DNA of 13,070 nucleotides from Anaerolineae bacterium (GCA_016926575.1 JAFGOJ010000374.1:1-13070); one strand, 5' to 3'. Counted from the stretch's first letter, positions 1-7,708 are shown. Program-made: numbers and translations. The notes: generated from the letters alone by a model not told the origin.

Positions 1-2010
1 GCGTTGTTTGCGCACGGTGTACACGTCTTCGGGCACCATCCCAAGGACGGCGCGCCGCAGGGTATTTTCTGTGCCAATGGGCAGTGCGCACAGTGTCTGG
101 TTATCGCCGACGGGTTGCCGGTCAAGGCGTGCATGACCCCGGTGACGCCCGGTATGCACGTCGAGCCGCTGGACGGCAAGCCGGTGCTGCCGCAGGTCTC
201 CGCCGCGCCGGGGATGGAGGAAATCCCGGTGATCGAGGTCGAGTGCCTGATCATCGGTGCGGGGCCGGCGGGGCTCTCTGCGGCGATTGAACTGGGGAAA
301 GCCGGTGTGCGCACGCTGATCGTCGACGACAAGCACCGCTTGGGGGGCAAACTGGTGCTTCAGACGCACAAGTTCTTCGGCTCGGTCGATGCGTGTTATG
401 CCGGGACGCGCGGCACCGACATCGCCGTCAAGTTGGAAGAAGATGTGTTCCGCTACGAAAACGTCCATGTATGGCTGAACACGACGGCCGTGTCGGTCTT
501 TTCCGACCGGAAAGTGGGCGTCCTGCGCGAGGGGCACTACGTCGTCGTCCAGCCGCACGTGCTGCTGGTGGCGACCGGCGCGCGGGAGAAGTCGCTGGTC
601 TTCAAGGGCAACACCCTTCCCGGCGTCTATGGCGCGGGCGCGTTCCAGACCGTGGTCAACCGCGACCTGATCCGGCCCACCGAACGGCTGTTCGTTGTCG
701 GAGGCGGGAACGTGGGGCTGATCGCCGGCTATCACGCGCTCCAGGCCGGCGTCCAGGTCGTGGGCCTGTGCGAGGCGCTGCCCGAGTGTTCCGGCTACAA
801 GGTTCACAAGGACAAGCTGGCGCGCCTGGGCGTGCCCATCTACACATCCCACTCGGTTCTCAGTGCCGACGGCGAGAACGAAGTCGAATCGGTCACCATC
901 GCCGAAATCGACGCCAATTGGCAGCCGATCCCCGGCACAGAGAAGAGCTTCGCCTGCGACACGGTCCTCGTCGCGGTGGGCTTGGATCCGGTAGACGAGT
1001 TCGTCTACAAGGCGAAGGAGTTCGGCCTGCCGGTGTATTCCGCAGGAGACGCGGAGGAGATTGCCGAGGCATCGGCAGCGATGTTCACGGGCCGGATTCG
1101 CGGCCTGGAGATCGCCAAGTCGTTGGGGCGAGACGTGGGCGAGGTGCCGCCGGAGTGGCATCGCACCGCCGAGATCCTCAAATCGCGGCCCGGTGCGGTG
1201 GTGACCGAAGACATTCCGGAGAAAGAAGAGGGTGTCATGCCGGTGCTGCATTGCGCTCAGGAAATCCCTTGCAATCCCTGCACCTCCGTTTGCTCGCAGG
1301 GATGCATTCTCATCGAGGGCGAGGACATCCGCGGTTTGCCGGAGTACGTCGGCGCGTGCATTGGCTGCGAGCAGTGCGTGGCGATCTGCCCAGGGCTGGC
1401 GATCACACTGGTCGATTACCGCAAGGCGGACGACGACGCTGCGATTGTCACTATTCCCTACGAGTTTCCCGCCGACACGATCCACGAGGGCGACGTGGTG
1501 ACGGTACTCGACACGGAGGGTGCGGTGTTGGGCAACGTCGAGGTGGTGAAGGTACGCTCCCCCAAGTTCGCCGACCGGGCGCTACTGGTGCGCGTGCGCG
1601 CGCCGCGCGAGATCGCGCGGCAAATCGCCGGCATCCGTCAGCAGGAGCCTTGGGCCGGCGAGGCGTTGGAAGCCCCGGTGCAGCGCCTCACCGACGATGC
1701 CGTCGTCTGCCGCTGCGAGCGCGTGACCGCCGGTGAGATTCGAGCGCTGATTCGTTCCGGCATCCGCGACATGAACCACATCAAAGCGGTGACGCGGGCA
1801 GGGATGGGAGCCTGCGGCGGGAAGACGTGTACCAAGCTGATCGAGCGGCTGTTCCGCGAGGAGGGCGTGCCGTTGGTGCAGGTGACCGAGTTCACCCGGC
1901 GGCCGTTGTTCGTCGAGGTGCCGTTGGGCGCATTCGCCGGCGTCGGCGAGCGCCCGGCCGACGCGATGCCGGCTGCGCACGCCACGGACGTCCACGAAGG
2001 CGGGATGTAA
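1..2010 (+). CDS. Multi-domain Fe-S/FAD oxidoreductase, alpha (electron-transfer) subunit of an amino-acid/opine dehydrogenase; 5' partial
   Basis: The frame is open from base 1, and the ferredoxin domain lacks its first strands, so the true start lies upstream; roughly 30-45 residues are missing by comparison with the family. Residue numbers count from base 4. First comes a Fer2_4-type [2Fe-2S] domain with C23, C28, C31 and C43. A disulfide-reductase fold follows, with the FAD motif GAGPAG at 85-90, a second dinucleotide motif GGGNVG at 233-238 and the closing GD at 348-349. Next is a two-cluster 4Fe-4S ferredoxin (C423/426/430/434 and C452/455/458/462). Last is a BFD-like [2Fe-2S] domain (CRC at 569-571, C604, C609). 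HcnA/HcnB, opine oxidase A and the archaeal dye-linked proline dehydrogenase accessory subunits share these modules. The inferred role is to pass electrons from the gene 2 subunit to a cytoplasmic or membrane acceptor. The substrate cannot be read from sequence. Confidence 0.9.
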   Translation, partial: ALFAHGVHVFGHHPKDGAPQGIFCANGQCAQCLVIADGLPVKACMTPVTPGMHVEPLDGKPVLPQVSAAPGMEEIPVIEVECLIIGAGPAGLSAAIELGKAGVRTLIVDDKHRLGGKLVLQTHKFFGSVDACYAGTRGTDIAVKLEEDVFRYENVHVWLNTTAVSVFSDRKVGVLREGHYVVVQPHVLLVATGAREKSLVFKGNTLPGVYGAGAFQTVVNRDLIRPTERLFVVGGGNVGLIAGYHALQAGVQVVGLCEALPECSGYKVHKDKLARLGVPIYTSHSVLSADGENEVESVTIAEIDANWQPIPGTEKSFACDTVLVAVGLDPVDEFVYKAKEFGLPVYSAGDAEEIAEASAAMFTGRIRGLEIAKSLGRDVGEVPPEWHRTAEILKSRPGAVVTEDIPEKEEGVMPVLHCAQEIPCNPCTSVCSQGCILIEGEDIRGLPEYVGACIGCEQCVAICPGLAITLVDYRKADDDAAIVTIPYEFPADTIHEGDVVTVLDTEGAVLGNVEVVKVRSPKFADRALLVRVRAPREIARQIAGIRQQEPWAGEALEAPVQRLTDDAVVCRCERVTAGEIRALIRSGIRDMNHIKAVTRAGMGACGGKTCTKLIERLFREEGVPLVQVTEFTRRPLFVEVPLGAFAGVGERPADAMPAAHATDVHEGGM

Positions 2011-2019
2011 GGAGGAAGG
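2011..2019 (+). promoter_or_regulatory. Strong Shine-Dalgarno for the FAD dehydrogenase subunit
   Basis: GGAGGAAGG sits directly after the TAA of the upstream gene and 2 nt before the ATG at 2022. It fixes the start of the second gene and rules out the in-frame upstream extension that overlaps gene 1. Confidence 0.75.
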
Positions 2020-2021
2020 CC

Positions 2022-3179
2022 ATGACCACGAAAGTGTACGACGCCATCATCATCGGTGCGGGGAGCGTTGGGTTGCCGACCGCTTTCTACATGGCCAAGG
2101 CCGGGCTGAAGCCACTGGTCATTGACCAGTTCGCCAGCCCCGGCCAGGGCTCCAACAAGGCCGCCATCGGCGGCATTCGGGCTACGCACTCGGCGCCTTC
2201 CAAAATCCAGCTCTGCCTCAAGTCGATCGAGACCTTTTCGACCTGGCAAGAGACCTATGGAGACGACATCGAGTGGTATCAAGGCGGGTACTCGTTCGTT
2301 GCTTATCGCGAACGTGAGGAACGCGTGCTCAAGGACCTGCTGAAGGTGCAGCAGGCATACGGGCTGGACATCCGCTGGTTGGACAAAGAGGCTCTGCTAG
2401 AGGTGATCCCCGACCTGAATCGGGAGGACCTGGTGGGCGGGACCTATTCTCCCGGAGACGGGTCGGCTTCGCCGCTGCTTTCGGCGCACGCGTTTTACGT
2501 TCGCGCCAAGGAGCGTGGGGCCGAGTTCCTCTTCCGCGAGCGCGTCACGGGCATCATCCGCCGGCGCGGGCGCGTTGTTGGCGTGCGCACCGACAAGGGC
2601 GGCTATGCCACTCAGGTGGTGATCAACGCCGCCGGTCCCTGGGCGCGCGGCGTGGCGCAGATGGGGGGCCTCGACGTGCCCGTGGTGCCCGACAGCCACG
2701 AGGCGGGCATTACCGAACCGGTGGCGCGGTTCCTGGAACCGATGGTTGTCGATATCCGCCCCGCGGCGGGATCGAAAAACTATTACTTCTACCAGCATAA
2801 GCCGGGACCGATTGTCTTCTGCATCACACCGGAACCGCCGCTTGTCGGCACCGACCGGCGCGAGACGTCGGTCTTTCTGCCGATGATCGCCCGGCGCATG
2901 GTCGATCTGATGCCGAAGCTGTCGAACATCAAAGTGCGCCGCACATGGCGCGGCCTCTACCCGATGACGCCCGATGGGTTCCCCATCGTGGGGCGCGCAC
3001 GCGAGTTCGAGGGGTACGTCTACGCTGTAGGAATGTGTGGGCAGGGCTATATGCTGGGGCCGGGCATCGGCGCGTTGCTGACCGCTCTGGTGACGGACAC
3101 TCTCACGCCCGACGATCAAGCGATACTGAAAGAACTGAACCCCTACCGTGAGTTCGGCGGCGAAGAGCGCTTGAAATAG
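2022..3179 (+). CDS. FAD-dependent dehydrogenase subunit (DAO / sarcosine oxidase beta / proline dehydrogenase beta-like)
   Basis: This 385-residue flavoprotein belongs to the D-amino-acid oxidase (DAO) fold superfamily. The N-terminus carries the Rossmann FAD motif GAGSVG at residues 12-17, followed by an acidic residue after beta-2 (VIDQF). The C-terminal third has the family signature RGLYPMTPDGFPIVG (about 309-323) and the FAD-contacting CGQGYMLGPGIG (about 340-351). Length and motifs fit the beta subunit of dye-linked L-proline dehydrogenase, HcnC, opine oxidase B or sarcosine oxidase beta. It would oxidise the C-N bond of an amino or imino acid and hand electrons to the product of gene 1, which ends 11 nt upstream. 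The ATG is chosen because of the strong ribosome site just before it. Which amine, opine or imino acid is oxidised is unknown; the partner architecture argues against a simple monomeric oxidase. Confidence 0.9.
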   Translation: MTTKVYDAIIIGAGSVGLPTAFYMAKAGLKPLVIDQFASPGQGSNKAAIGGIRATHSAPSKIQLCLKSIETFSTWQETYGDDIEWYQGGYSFVAYREREERVLKDLLKVQQAYGLDIRWLDKEALLEVIPDLNREDLVGGTYSPGDGSASPLLSAHAFYVRAKERGAEFLFRERVTGIIRRRGRVVGVRTDKGGYATQVVINAAGPWARGVAQMGGLDVPVVPDSHEAGITEPVARFLEPMVVDIRPAAGSKNYYFYQHKPGPIVFCITPEPPLVGTDRRETSVFLPMIARRMVDLMPKLSNIKVRRTWRGLYPMTPDGFPIVGRAREFEGYVYAVGMCGQGYMLGPGIGALLTALVTDTLTPDDQAILKELNPYREFGGEERLK

Positions 3180-3183
3180 GCAG

Positions 3184-5502
3184 GTGGAAAAGAAATCACC
3201 TTCCGGGCTGGGGATACTCGTGGTCCTCGCGCTCGTGTTGCTGGCAAGCGTGCCTTTTCTAGCCCGCCCCGGCCTGCCGCGCGACACCGACGCAGAATTG
3301 CACGTCTTTCGCACGGCGCAAGTGCGAGCGTGTTGGGAGCAGGGCGTGTTTTACCCGCGCTGGGCGCCTGACTTCTACTACGGGTACGGGTACCCTATCT
3401 TCAACTATTATGCGCCGCTAACGTATCACATCGGCAGCGCGCTGTCGTTCGTGCCGGGACTGGACGTGGTGGCGGCAGTGAAGAGCGTCTTCGTCCTGGG
3501 GCTGTTGCTGGGCGGGATGGGGAGCTACCTGGTCGCACGCGACCTGTCCGGCGCGGCGGCGGGCATCGTGGCAGCGGCAGTGTTCCTCTTCTCGCCCTAC
3601 GTGCTGTTCATCGACCCGCACGCGCGGGGCGACCTGGCCGAGCACTTCGCGCTGGGCCTGCTGCCGATGGCGGTGTTCTTCCAGCGCCGACTGGTCGAGC
3701 GGGGTGGGCGTGCCCACTTGCTGGGGTTTTCAATATGCATTGCTTGCCTTCCTCTTAGTCACAACTTGCTCGGCGTGGTCGGGTTGGGCGTGTTGCTGGC
3801 GGCGTTCGTCTGGCAGGTGACGGTGGAGGGCCGCCGGGACGGGGTGGGGCGGGGGGCGTTGGGGTTCGCCATCGCCGGAGCGTTGAGCGCTTTCTTCTGG
3901 CTGCCGCTGCTTCTCGAACTGAACGCGGTCAAATTGACCGTAGTCGGGCCGGGTCACTTCGACTTTCGCAACCATTTCGTCACGTTGGCCGAGCTGCTCG
4001 CGCCGTCGCGACGGATCGATATGGGGGCGATGGCTCCGAACTTCCACCATAACGTGGGGCTGGCGGCCTGGGGACTCGCCCTTGCCGGCGCGGCCGTCTT
4101 GCTGCGGCGGGACCTGCCTGCGCGCTGGGCGTTACTCTTCTTCGTGGCGGCCTCGGCGGGTCTGCTCTTCTTGATGACGCCGGCTTCGCGCTTCGTCTGG
4201 GAGCGGGTGCCGGGACTGGAGTACCTCCAGTTTCCATGGCGGCTGCTGGGAACGGCGGCCTTTACCCTGGCGGTGCTGGCAGGAGCGGCGGTGCATCACT
4301 TGCCCGGGGGGGGCTGGCGTCCGGCCTGGCTGGCAGGGACCGTCTTGGCGGTGCTGCTGCTGGCTCTACCGACCACGTTTGCCTATCCTTGGGAGCCTGA
4401 CTTCGGCGATACGTCGCCGGCGGGGATCGTCGCTTTCGAACTGGAGGGGAAAGTGGTCGGCACCACGTCTACCGGGGATTTTCTACCCCGCACGGTCGAC
4501 ATGCCGCCGCAGCCACTGCCCAGCCTGGTCGAATCCTACCTGGGGCCGGGACCGGTCGACAAGGTCAATCGCGCCACGCTACCCGACGGAACAGACGTGC
4601 GCATACTGGAACACGGCCCGACGCACGATCGCTTTGCCACGTCTTCGCAGCGGAACTTTTACCTGCGTATCTACACGCTGCTCTTCCCGGGTTGGCACGC
4701 CTACGTCGATGGCGAGGTGGTGGCGCTGGAAGTGGGGCGACCCGAGGGCTCGTTCTATTTTCCCGTGCCGGCAGGCGACCACGACGTCTTGGTGCGGTTC
4801 GAGGACACTGCGCCGCGTCGCGCCGGGTGGTGGATCGCCGCGGGGGGAGCTTTGGTGTTGGGGCTGGCGTTGGCCTTCGTGCGTGCGCCGGTGAGGGAAG
4901 CAGCGCCGGAGCCGGCGCGACGCATCGACGTGCCGGTGGTGGTGTGGGTCGGCGGTGCGCTCGTTTTGTTCGCGCTCTTCAGGTACACCTGGGTCGAGTC
5001 GCAGGCGGCGTGGTTTCGACACCATTCTGCGCCCGGAGAGGCGGCGGCCGCCCGGTACCAACAGCGCGCCGTGTTGGGCGGGCAGATCGAGCTGCTGGGC
5101 TTTGACCTGCCGCAGCGTCGGGTGAGGCCGGGCGAGGCGTTCGAGATAACCCTGTACTGGCGGGCGTTGGGATCGCTGGAGGTCAACTATCAGTCCTTTG
5201 TGCATCTTACTCAGCCGAGCACGATGTCGTGGGGCCAGTCGGATGCGCTCAACCCGGGCGGTTTGCCCACGACGCGCTGGTCGCCTGACCGGTACGTGTG
5301 GGATGTACACCGGGTGCAGGTGCGCCCGGAGGCGGCGGTGGGGACGTACACCCTCGAGGTGGGGCTGTACACACTGGCCGATGGGCAACGTCTGCCGGTA
5401 TTGAGCGAGGACGGCGCGCCAAGCGGCGCGACGACGGTCGTGCTCGACGTGCCGGTCGAGGTGCTACCGAGGGGATGGCCGAGTTGGGAGGTGCAGAGAT
5501 GA
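3184..5502 (+). CDS. Polytopic GT-C-like membrane protein (PTPS-related / YfhO-like) with C-terminal beta-sandwich domain
   Basis: This 772-residue inner-membrane protein starts at GTG 3184. An in-frame TGA at 3172 rules out anything earlier, and the ribosome site is weak. It has one N-terminal membrane segment (about 7-28), then a luminal loop with an acidic DTDAELH motif (34-40) that resembles the GT-C loop-1 catalytic Asp. About nine further helices run to roughly residue 400. A soluble part follows with the YfhO-like FPGWHAYVDG motif (501-510), then two more helices near 550-600, then a beta-sandwich tail (about 625-765). It matches the style of proteins annotated as 6-pyruvoyl-tetrahydropterin synthase-related membrane proteins. 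The inferred role is lipid-linked sugar transfer at the cell surface; it is not a pterin enzyme. It sits 4 nt after the dehydrogenase gene and overlaps the next gene by 4 nt. Its presence in a dehydrogenase operon is unexplained. Confidence 0.8.
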   Translation: MEKKSPSGLGILVVLALVLLASVPFLARPGLPRDTDAELHVFRTAQVRACWEQGVFYPRWAPDFYYGYGYPIFNYYAPLTYHIGSALSFVPGLDVVAAVKSVFVLGLLLGGMGSYLVARDLSGAAAGIVAAAVFLFSPYVLFIDPHARGDLAEHFALGLLPMAVFFQRRLVERGGRAHLLGFSICIACLPLSHNLLGVVGLGVLLAAFVWQVTVEGRRDGVGRGALGFAIAGALSAFFWLPLLLELNAVKLTVVGPGHFDFRNHFVTLAELLAPSRRIDMGAMAPNFHHNVGLAAWGLALAGAAVLLRRDLPARWALLFFVAASAGLLFLMTPASRFVWERVPGLEYLQFPWRLLGTAAFTLAVLAGAAVHHLPGGGWRPAWLAGTVLAVLLLALPTTFAYPWEPDFGDTSPAGIVAFELEGKVVGTTSTGDFLPRTVDMPPQPLPSLVESYLGPGPVDKVNRATLPDGTDVRILEHGPTHDRFATSSQRNFYLRIYTLLFPGWHAYVDGEVVALEVGRPEGSFYFPVPAGDHDVLVRFEDTAPRRAGWWIAAGGALVLGLALAFVRAPVREAAPEPARRIDVPVVVWVGGALVLFALFRYTWVESQAAWFRHHSAPGEAAAARYQQRAVLGGQIELLGFDLPQRRVRPGEAFEITLYWRALGSLEVNYQSFVHLTQPSTMSWGQSDALNPGGLPTTRWSPDRYVWDVHRVQVRPEAAVGTYTLEVGLYTLADGQRLPVLSEDGAPSGATTVVLDVPVEVLPRGWPSWEVQR

Positions 5503-6485
5503 GAAGAGAGATGGGGAAGCGGGAACGGTTAGAGGCAGCGATTGCCGGCGCACCGGTCGACCGCCCGCCAATTGCGCTGTGGCGTCACTGGCCGGTGGAC
5601 GATTGCACGTCGAAAGGTTTGGCAGAGAGCACCGTGTTGTTTCAAGAGACCTTCGATTATGACATCGCCAAAGTGTCGCCGCCCAGTTCGTTTTGCATTC
5701 AGGATTGGGGTGTTCGAGACGAGTGGCGGGGAAACGTGGAGGGCACGCGCGACTACACCCGGCGAGCCATTCGCCGACCGGAGGATTGGCACGCTTTGCC
5801 GGTGCTAGACCCGCGCGCCGGTCGCTTAGGTGACCAGTTGGCCTGCCTGCAACTGCTCAAAGCCGCCTTTGGGAAGCGGGTTCCGTTCATCCAGACTATC
5901 TTCAACCCGTTGTCGCAGGCCAAGAACCTGGTTGGTCCCGACAAGCTGCTGCTCGACGCGCGTCGTCATCCGGAGGCGCTGCGGGCGGGGTTGGAGACCA
6001 TCACGGAGACGACGATCCGGTTCATCGAGGCGGCGAAGTTGACCGGGATCGCTGGCATTTTCTACGCTGTGCAGCACGCGGCCTACGACCTGATGAGCGA
6101 GAACGAGTATCGGGCATTCGGGCGCGCTTATGACTTGCGCGTTCTGGCCGCGGCCGAGGGCTTGTGGCTTAACGTACTCCACCTGCACGGGACGTCGGTC
6201 ATGTTCGACATGGTGGCGGATTATCCGGTGCAGGTGCTAAATTGGCACGATCGAGACAGCGGTGTCTCGCTCCGAGACGGTCAGGCGGCGTTCGCAGGGG
6301 CGGTGTGTGGCGGTCTATCTCGGTGGAAGACGGTAGTGCTTGGAACGCCCGAGGTAGTGCGGGAGGAGGCAGCGGATGCCTTCGCACAGACCGGGGGGCG
6401 GCGATTCATCTTGGGGACTGGGTGCGTAGCGCCGGTTGTGTCGCCTGTGGGTAATCTGCTTGCAGCACGCAGAGCCTTTGATTAG
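5499..6485 (+). CDS. Uroporphyrinogen decarboxylase (URO-D) family protein, probable corrinoid/methyltransferase-type rather than HemE
   Basis: The 328-residue product has a URO-D superfamily layout: N-terminal DRPPIALWRH (21-30), a middle EYRAFGRAYD helix (203-212), HLHG (228-231), NWHDRD (249-254) and a C-terminal GTGCVAPVVSPVGN (306-319). True HemE carries RQAGRY after the RPP motif; here the segment reads WRHWPVDD, so porphyrinogen decarboxylation is unlikely. MtaA/MtbA/CmuA-type relatives use a His and Cys residues to bind zinc and activate a thiol for methyl transfer. H228, H230, H250 and C309 could serve here, but no full H-x-C...C signature is evident. The start ATG 5499 overlaps the upstream stop as ATGA and has GGGAGGT 5 nt before it, which suggests translational coupling. 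ATG 5511 is an alternative start. The substrate is unknown. Confidence 0.8.
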   Translation: MRREMGKRERLEAAIAGAPVDRPPIALWRHWPVDDCTSKGLAESTVLFQETFDYDIAKVSPPSSFCIQDWGVRDEWRGNVEGTRDYTRRAIRRPEDWHALPVLDPRAGRLGDQLACLQLLKAAFGKRVPFIQTIFNPLSQAKNLVGPDKLLLDARRHPEALRAGLETITETTIRFIEAAKLTGIAGIFYAVQHAAYDLMSENEYRAFGRAYDLRVLAAAEGLWLNVLHLHGTSVMFDMVADYPVQVLNWHDRDSGVSLRDGQAAFAGAVCGGLSRWKTVVLGTPEVVREEAADAFAQTGGRRFILGTGCVAPVVSPVGNLLAARRAFD

Positions 6486-6493
6486 GGGGAGCG

Positions 6494-6901
6494 ATGGAAG
6501 AGAAAACGGGAAGCCAGATCGTCGATGCGATTCGGCGCAAGGTGGATCGGGAAGGGGCGTTGCATTGCGCGTCGGCCTTCAAGATTGCTGAGGAGGCGGG
6601 CGTGATGCCGCTGCGGGTCGGCGAAACGGCCGATACACTGGGCATCAAGCTGAACCGATGCCAGCTTGGCCTGTTTGGGTACGGCCCCAAAGTGGAAGGG
6701 CTCCACAAGATTGTGGAGCCTGCCGAGACGGTTGGTGAAGACCTGGCCCAGGCTATACGAGATCGGCTGGAAGACGGAAGGCTGACCTGTAGGGCGGCTT
6801 GGGACGTCGCTGCTGCGCTGAGAATCCCTAAAATGGACGTTTCGGCAGCAGCGGAAACCCTGGGGATCAAAATCGTCCGTTGCCAGATCGGGGCGTTTTA
6901 A
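6494..6901 (+). CDS. Unknown 135-aa protein built of two tandem HTH-like repeats
   Basis: I do not recognise this family with certainty. The protein is an internal duplication: residues 8-61 and 83-135 align with almost no gaps. Shared positions include AIR (12-14/87-89), a Cys (C25/C99), an alanine-rich helix pair and the closing pattern TLGIK..RCQ.G.F (48-61/122-135), which gives a second conserved Cys (C56/C130). The helix-turn-helix-like spacing hints at a winged-helix or small adaptor fold, possibly DNA- or partner-binding; this is inference. Four repeat-conserved Cys could be redox-active or bind metal. The linker (62-82) contains a perfect inverted repeat at DNA level. The gene starts 8 nt after the URO-D-like gene with AGGGGGAG before the ATG, so it is the last gene of the operon, and it converges on the S1-domain gene 7 nt away. 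Confidence 0.75.
   Translation: MEEKTGSQIVDAIRRKVDREGALHCASAFKIAEEAGVMPLRVGETADTLGIKLNRCQLGLFGYGPKVEGLHKIVEPAETVGEDLAQAIRDRLEDGRLTCRAAWDVAAALRIPKMDVSAAAETLGIKIVRCQIGAF
6699..6720 (+). repeat. Perfect 10-bp inverted repeat inside the linker of the duplicated protein gene
   Basis: GGCTCCACAA (6699-6708) is followed by GA and then its exact reverse complement TTGTGGAGCC (6711-6720). As RNA this forms a GC-rich hairpin with about a 4-nt loop. It covers codons 69-76, exactly between the two protein repeats. There is no U-tract after it, so it is not a standard intrinsic terminator. Confidence 0.8.
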
Positions 6902-6908
6902 TCGCGTC

Positions 6909-7634
6909 CTATTGGCGGTGTCTTCCGAGCGTACGACTGAGAATGTCGTCCTGTTCGGCCTGTTGCCTGCGAGAGCTTTTGCGCTGGATGGCGCGTTGCT
7001 TCTTTGGCTGTTGGCCGGCCTTTTGCTGTGCCATGTGGAACGCGATCGCCATGTGAGTGGGTACGGGCTCCTCTTCGTCGCTGCCGGTTTCGGGCGCGGC
7101 CTCGGCCAGGTCGACCATGGTCAAGTCGATGCGCTTCTTGCGGCGGTCGAGCTCTTGGATGCGCACCTCGACCTCGTCGTCGAGGCTGAAGAGTTCGGAT
7201 GGGTTGCGGACGAAGCGGTGGCCCATTTCACGTACGTGCAGCAGCCCAGGGCGTTCTGCGCCGAAATCGACGAAGACGCCATACCGCTCGATGCGGGTAA
7301 CGCGGCCGGTATGCGTCTGTCCCTTCTCCAGGTCTTTCCAAGGCAGGTCGGGCGGCTTGAGCATTGTTAGGCCAATGCGCCCGTTGTCGGTATCGACGGA
7401 GGTGACCCACACGTTGACGCGGTCGCCTTCTTTGACCACGTCGGAAACCTTCTTGATGCGCTCATCGCTCAATTGGGAGATGTGAATCAGGCCGTCGCGA
7501 TCCAGGCCGATGTCGACAAACGCGCCGTAGAGTTCGACCTTTTTCACGACGCCTTCCAGGTACATCTTGGGTTGAAGTTGTTCGATAGACGTAACCTTTT
7601 GGGGAGCCAGCTCCTCATTCGTGGACGTCACCAT
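6909..7634 (-). CDS. Two-domain S1 RNA-binding protein
   Basis: The 241-residue product carries two S1 (OB-fold) domains. The first spans about 24-92 (YLEGVVKKVELYGAFVDIG, then GLIHISQLSD) and the second about 104-174 (TGRVTRIERYGVFVDFG, then GLLHVREMG). The C-terminal 65 residues are low-complexity: an acidic patch (EDEEEP-like at 186-190), then a basic Gln/Lys/Arg-rich tail, which is typical of RNA-contacting extensions. Short stand-alone proteins of this type resemble ribosomal protein S1 fragments and general stress or translation factors; the exact role is unknown. The start is fixed by AGGAGG (7640-7645 on the minus strand) 5 nt before the ATG. It has its own consensus promoter and is transcribed separately from the smpB unit, whose last gene ends 190 nt upstream. 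It converges with the + strand operon, leaving only 7 nt. Confidence 0.88.
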   Translation of the reverse strand: MVTSTNEELAPQKVTSIEQLQPKMYLEGVVKKVELYGAFVDIGLDRDGLIHISQLSDERIKKVSDVVKEGDRVNVWVTSVDTDNGRIGLTMLKPPDLPWKDLEKGQTHTGRVTRIERYGVFVDFGAERPGLLHVREMGHRFVRNPSELFSLDDEVEVRIQELDRRKKRIDLTMVDLAEAAPETGSDEEEPVPTHMAIAFHMAQQKAGQQPKKQRAIQRKSSRRQQAEQDDILSRTLGRHRQ

Positions 7635-7671
7635 ACTCGCCTCCTAGCTAAATTGTTATACACGATTGCCA

Positions 7672-7700
7672 ATTATAAGACGCCATCGCAATCCTGTCAA
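7672..7700 (-). promoter_or_regulatory. Perfect consensus sigma70-type promoter for the S1-domain gene
   Basis: On the minus strand, TTGACA (7700-7695) and TATAAT (7677-7672) are separated by exactly 17 bp. Both hexamers match the primary-sigma consensus fully. Transcription would start near 7665, giving a leader of about 30 nt that contains the AGGAGG ribosome site. The palindromic element at 7709-7787 ends 8 bp upstream of the -35 box. Confidence 0.8.
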
Positions 7701-7708
7701 GTCGACTA

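Noticed and set aside
393..1736. Long open frame overlapping gene 1 in another + frame
   Set aside because: Arg/Gly/Ala-rich composition, no domain motif, and fully inside the well-supported Fe-S/FAD gene; a GC-rich shadow.
1638..2282. Antisense frame across the gene 1/gene 2 junction
   Set aside because: Overlaps two strongly supported genes, with no recognisable domain or ribosome site.
3184..5502. 6-pyruvoyl-tetrahydropterin synthase activity
   Set aside because: The name is inherited from an old family label; the protein is a many-helix membrane protein without the PTPS zinc site.
5499..6485. Housekeeping hemE
   Set aside because: Lacks the RQAGRY-type N-terminal motif and is not near other heme genes.
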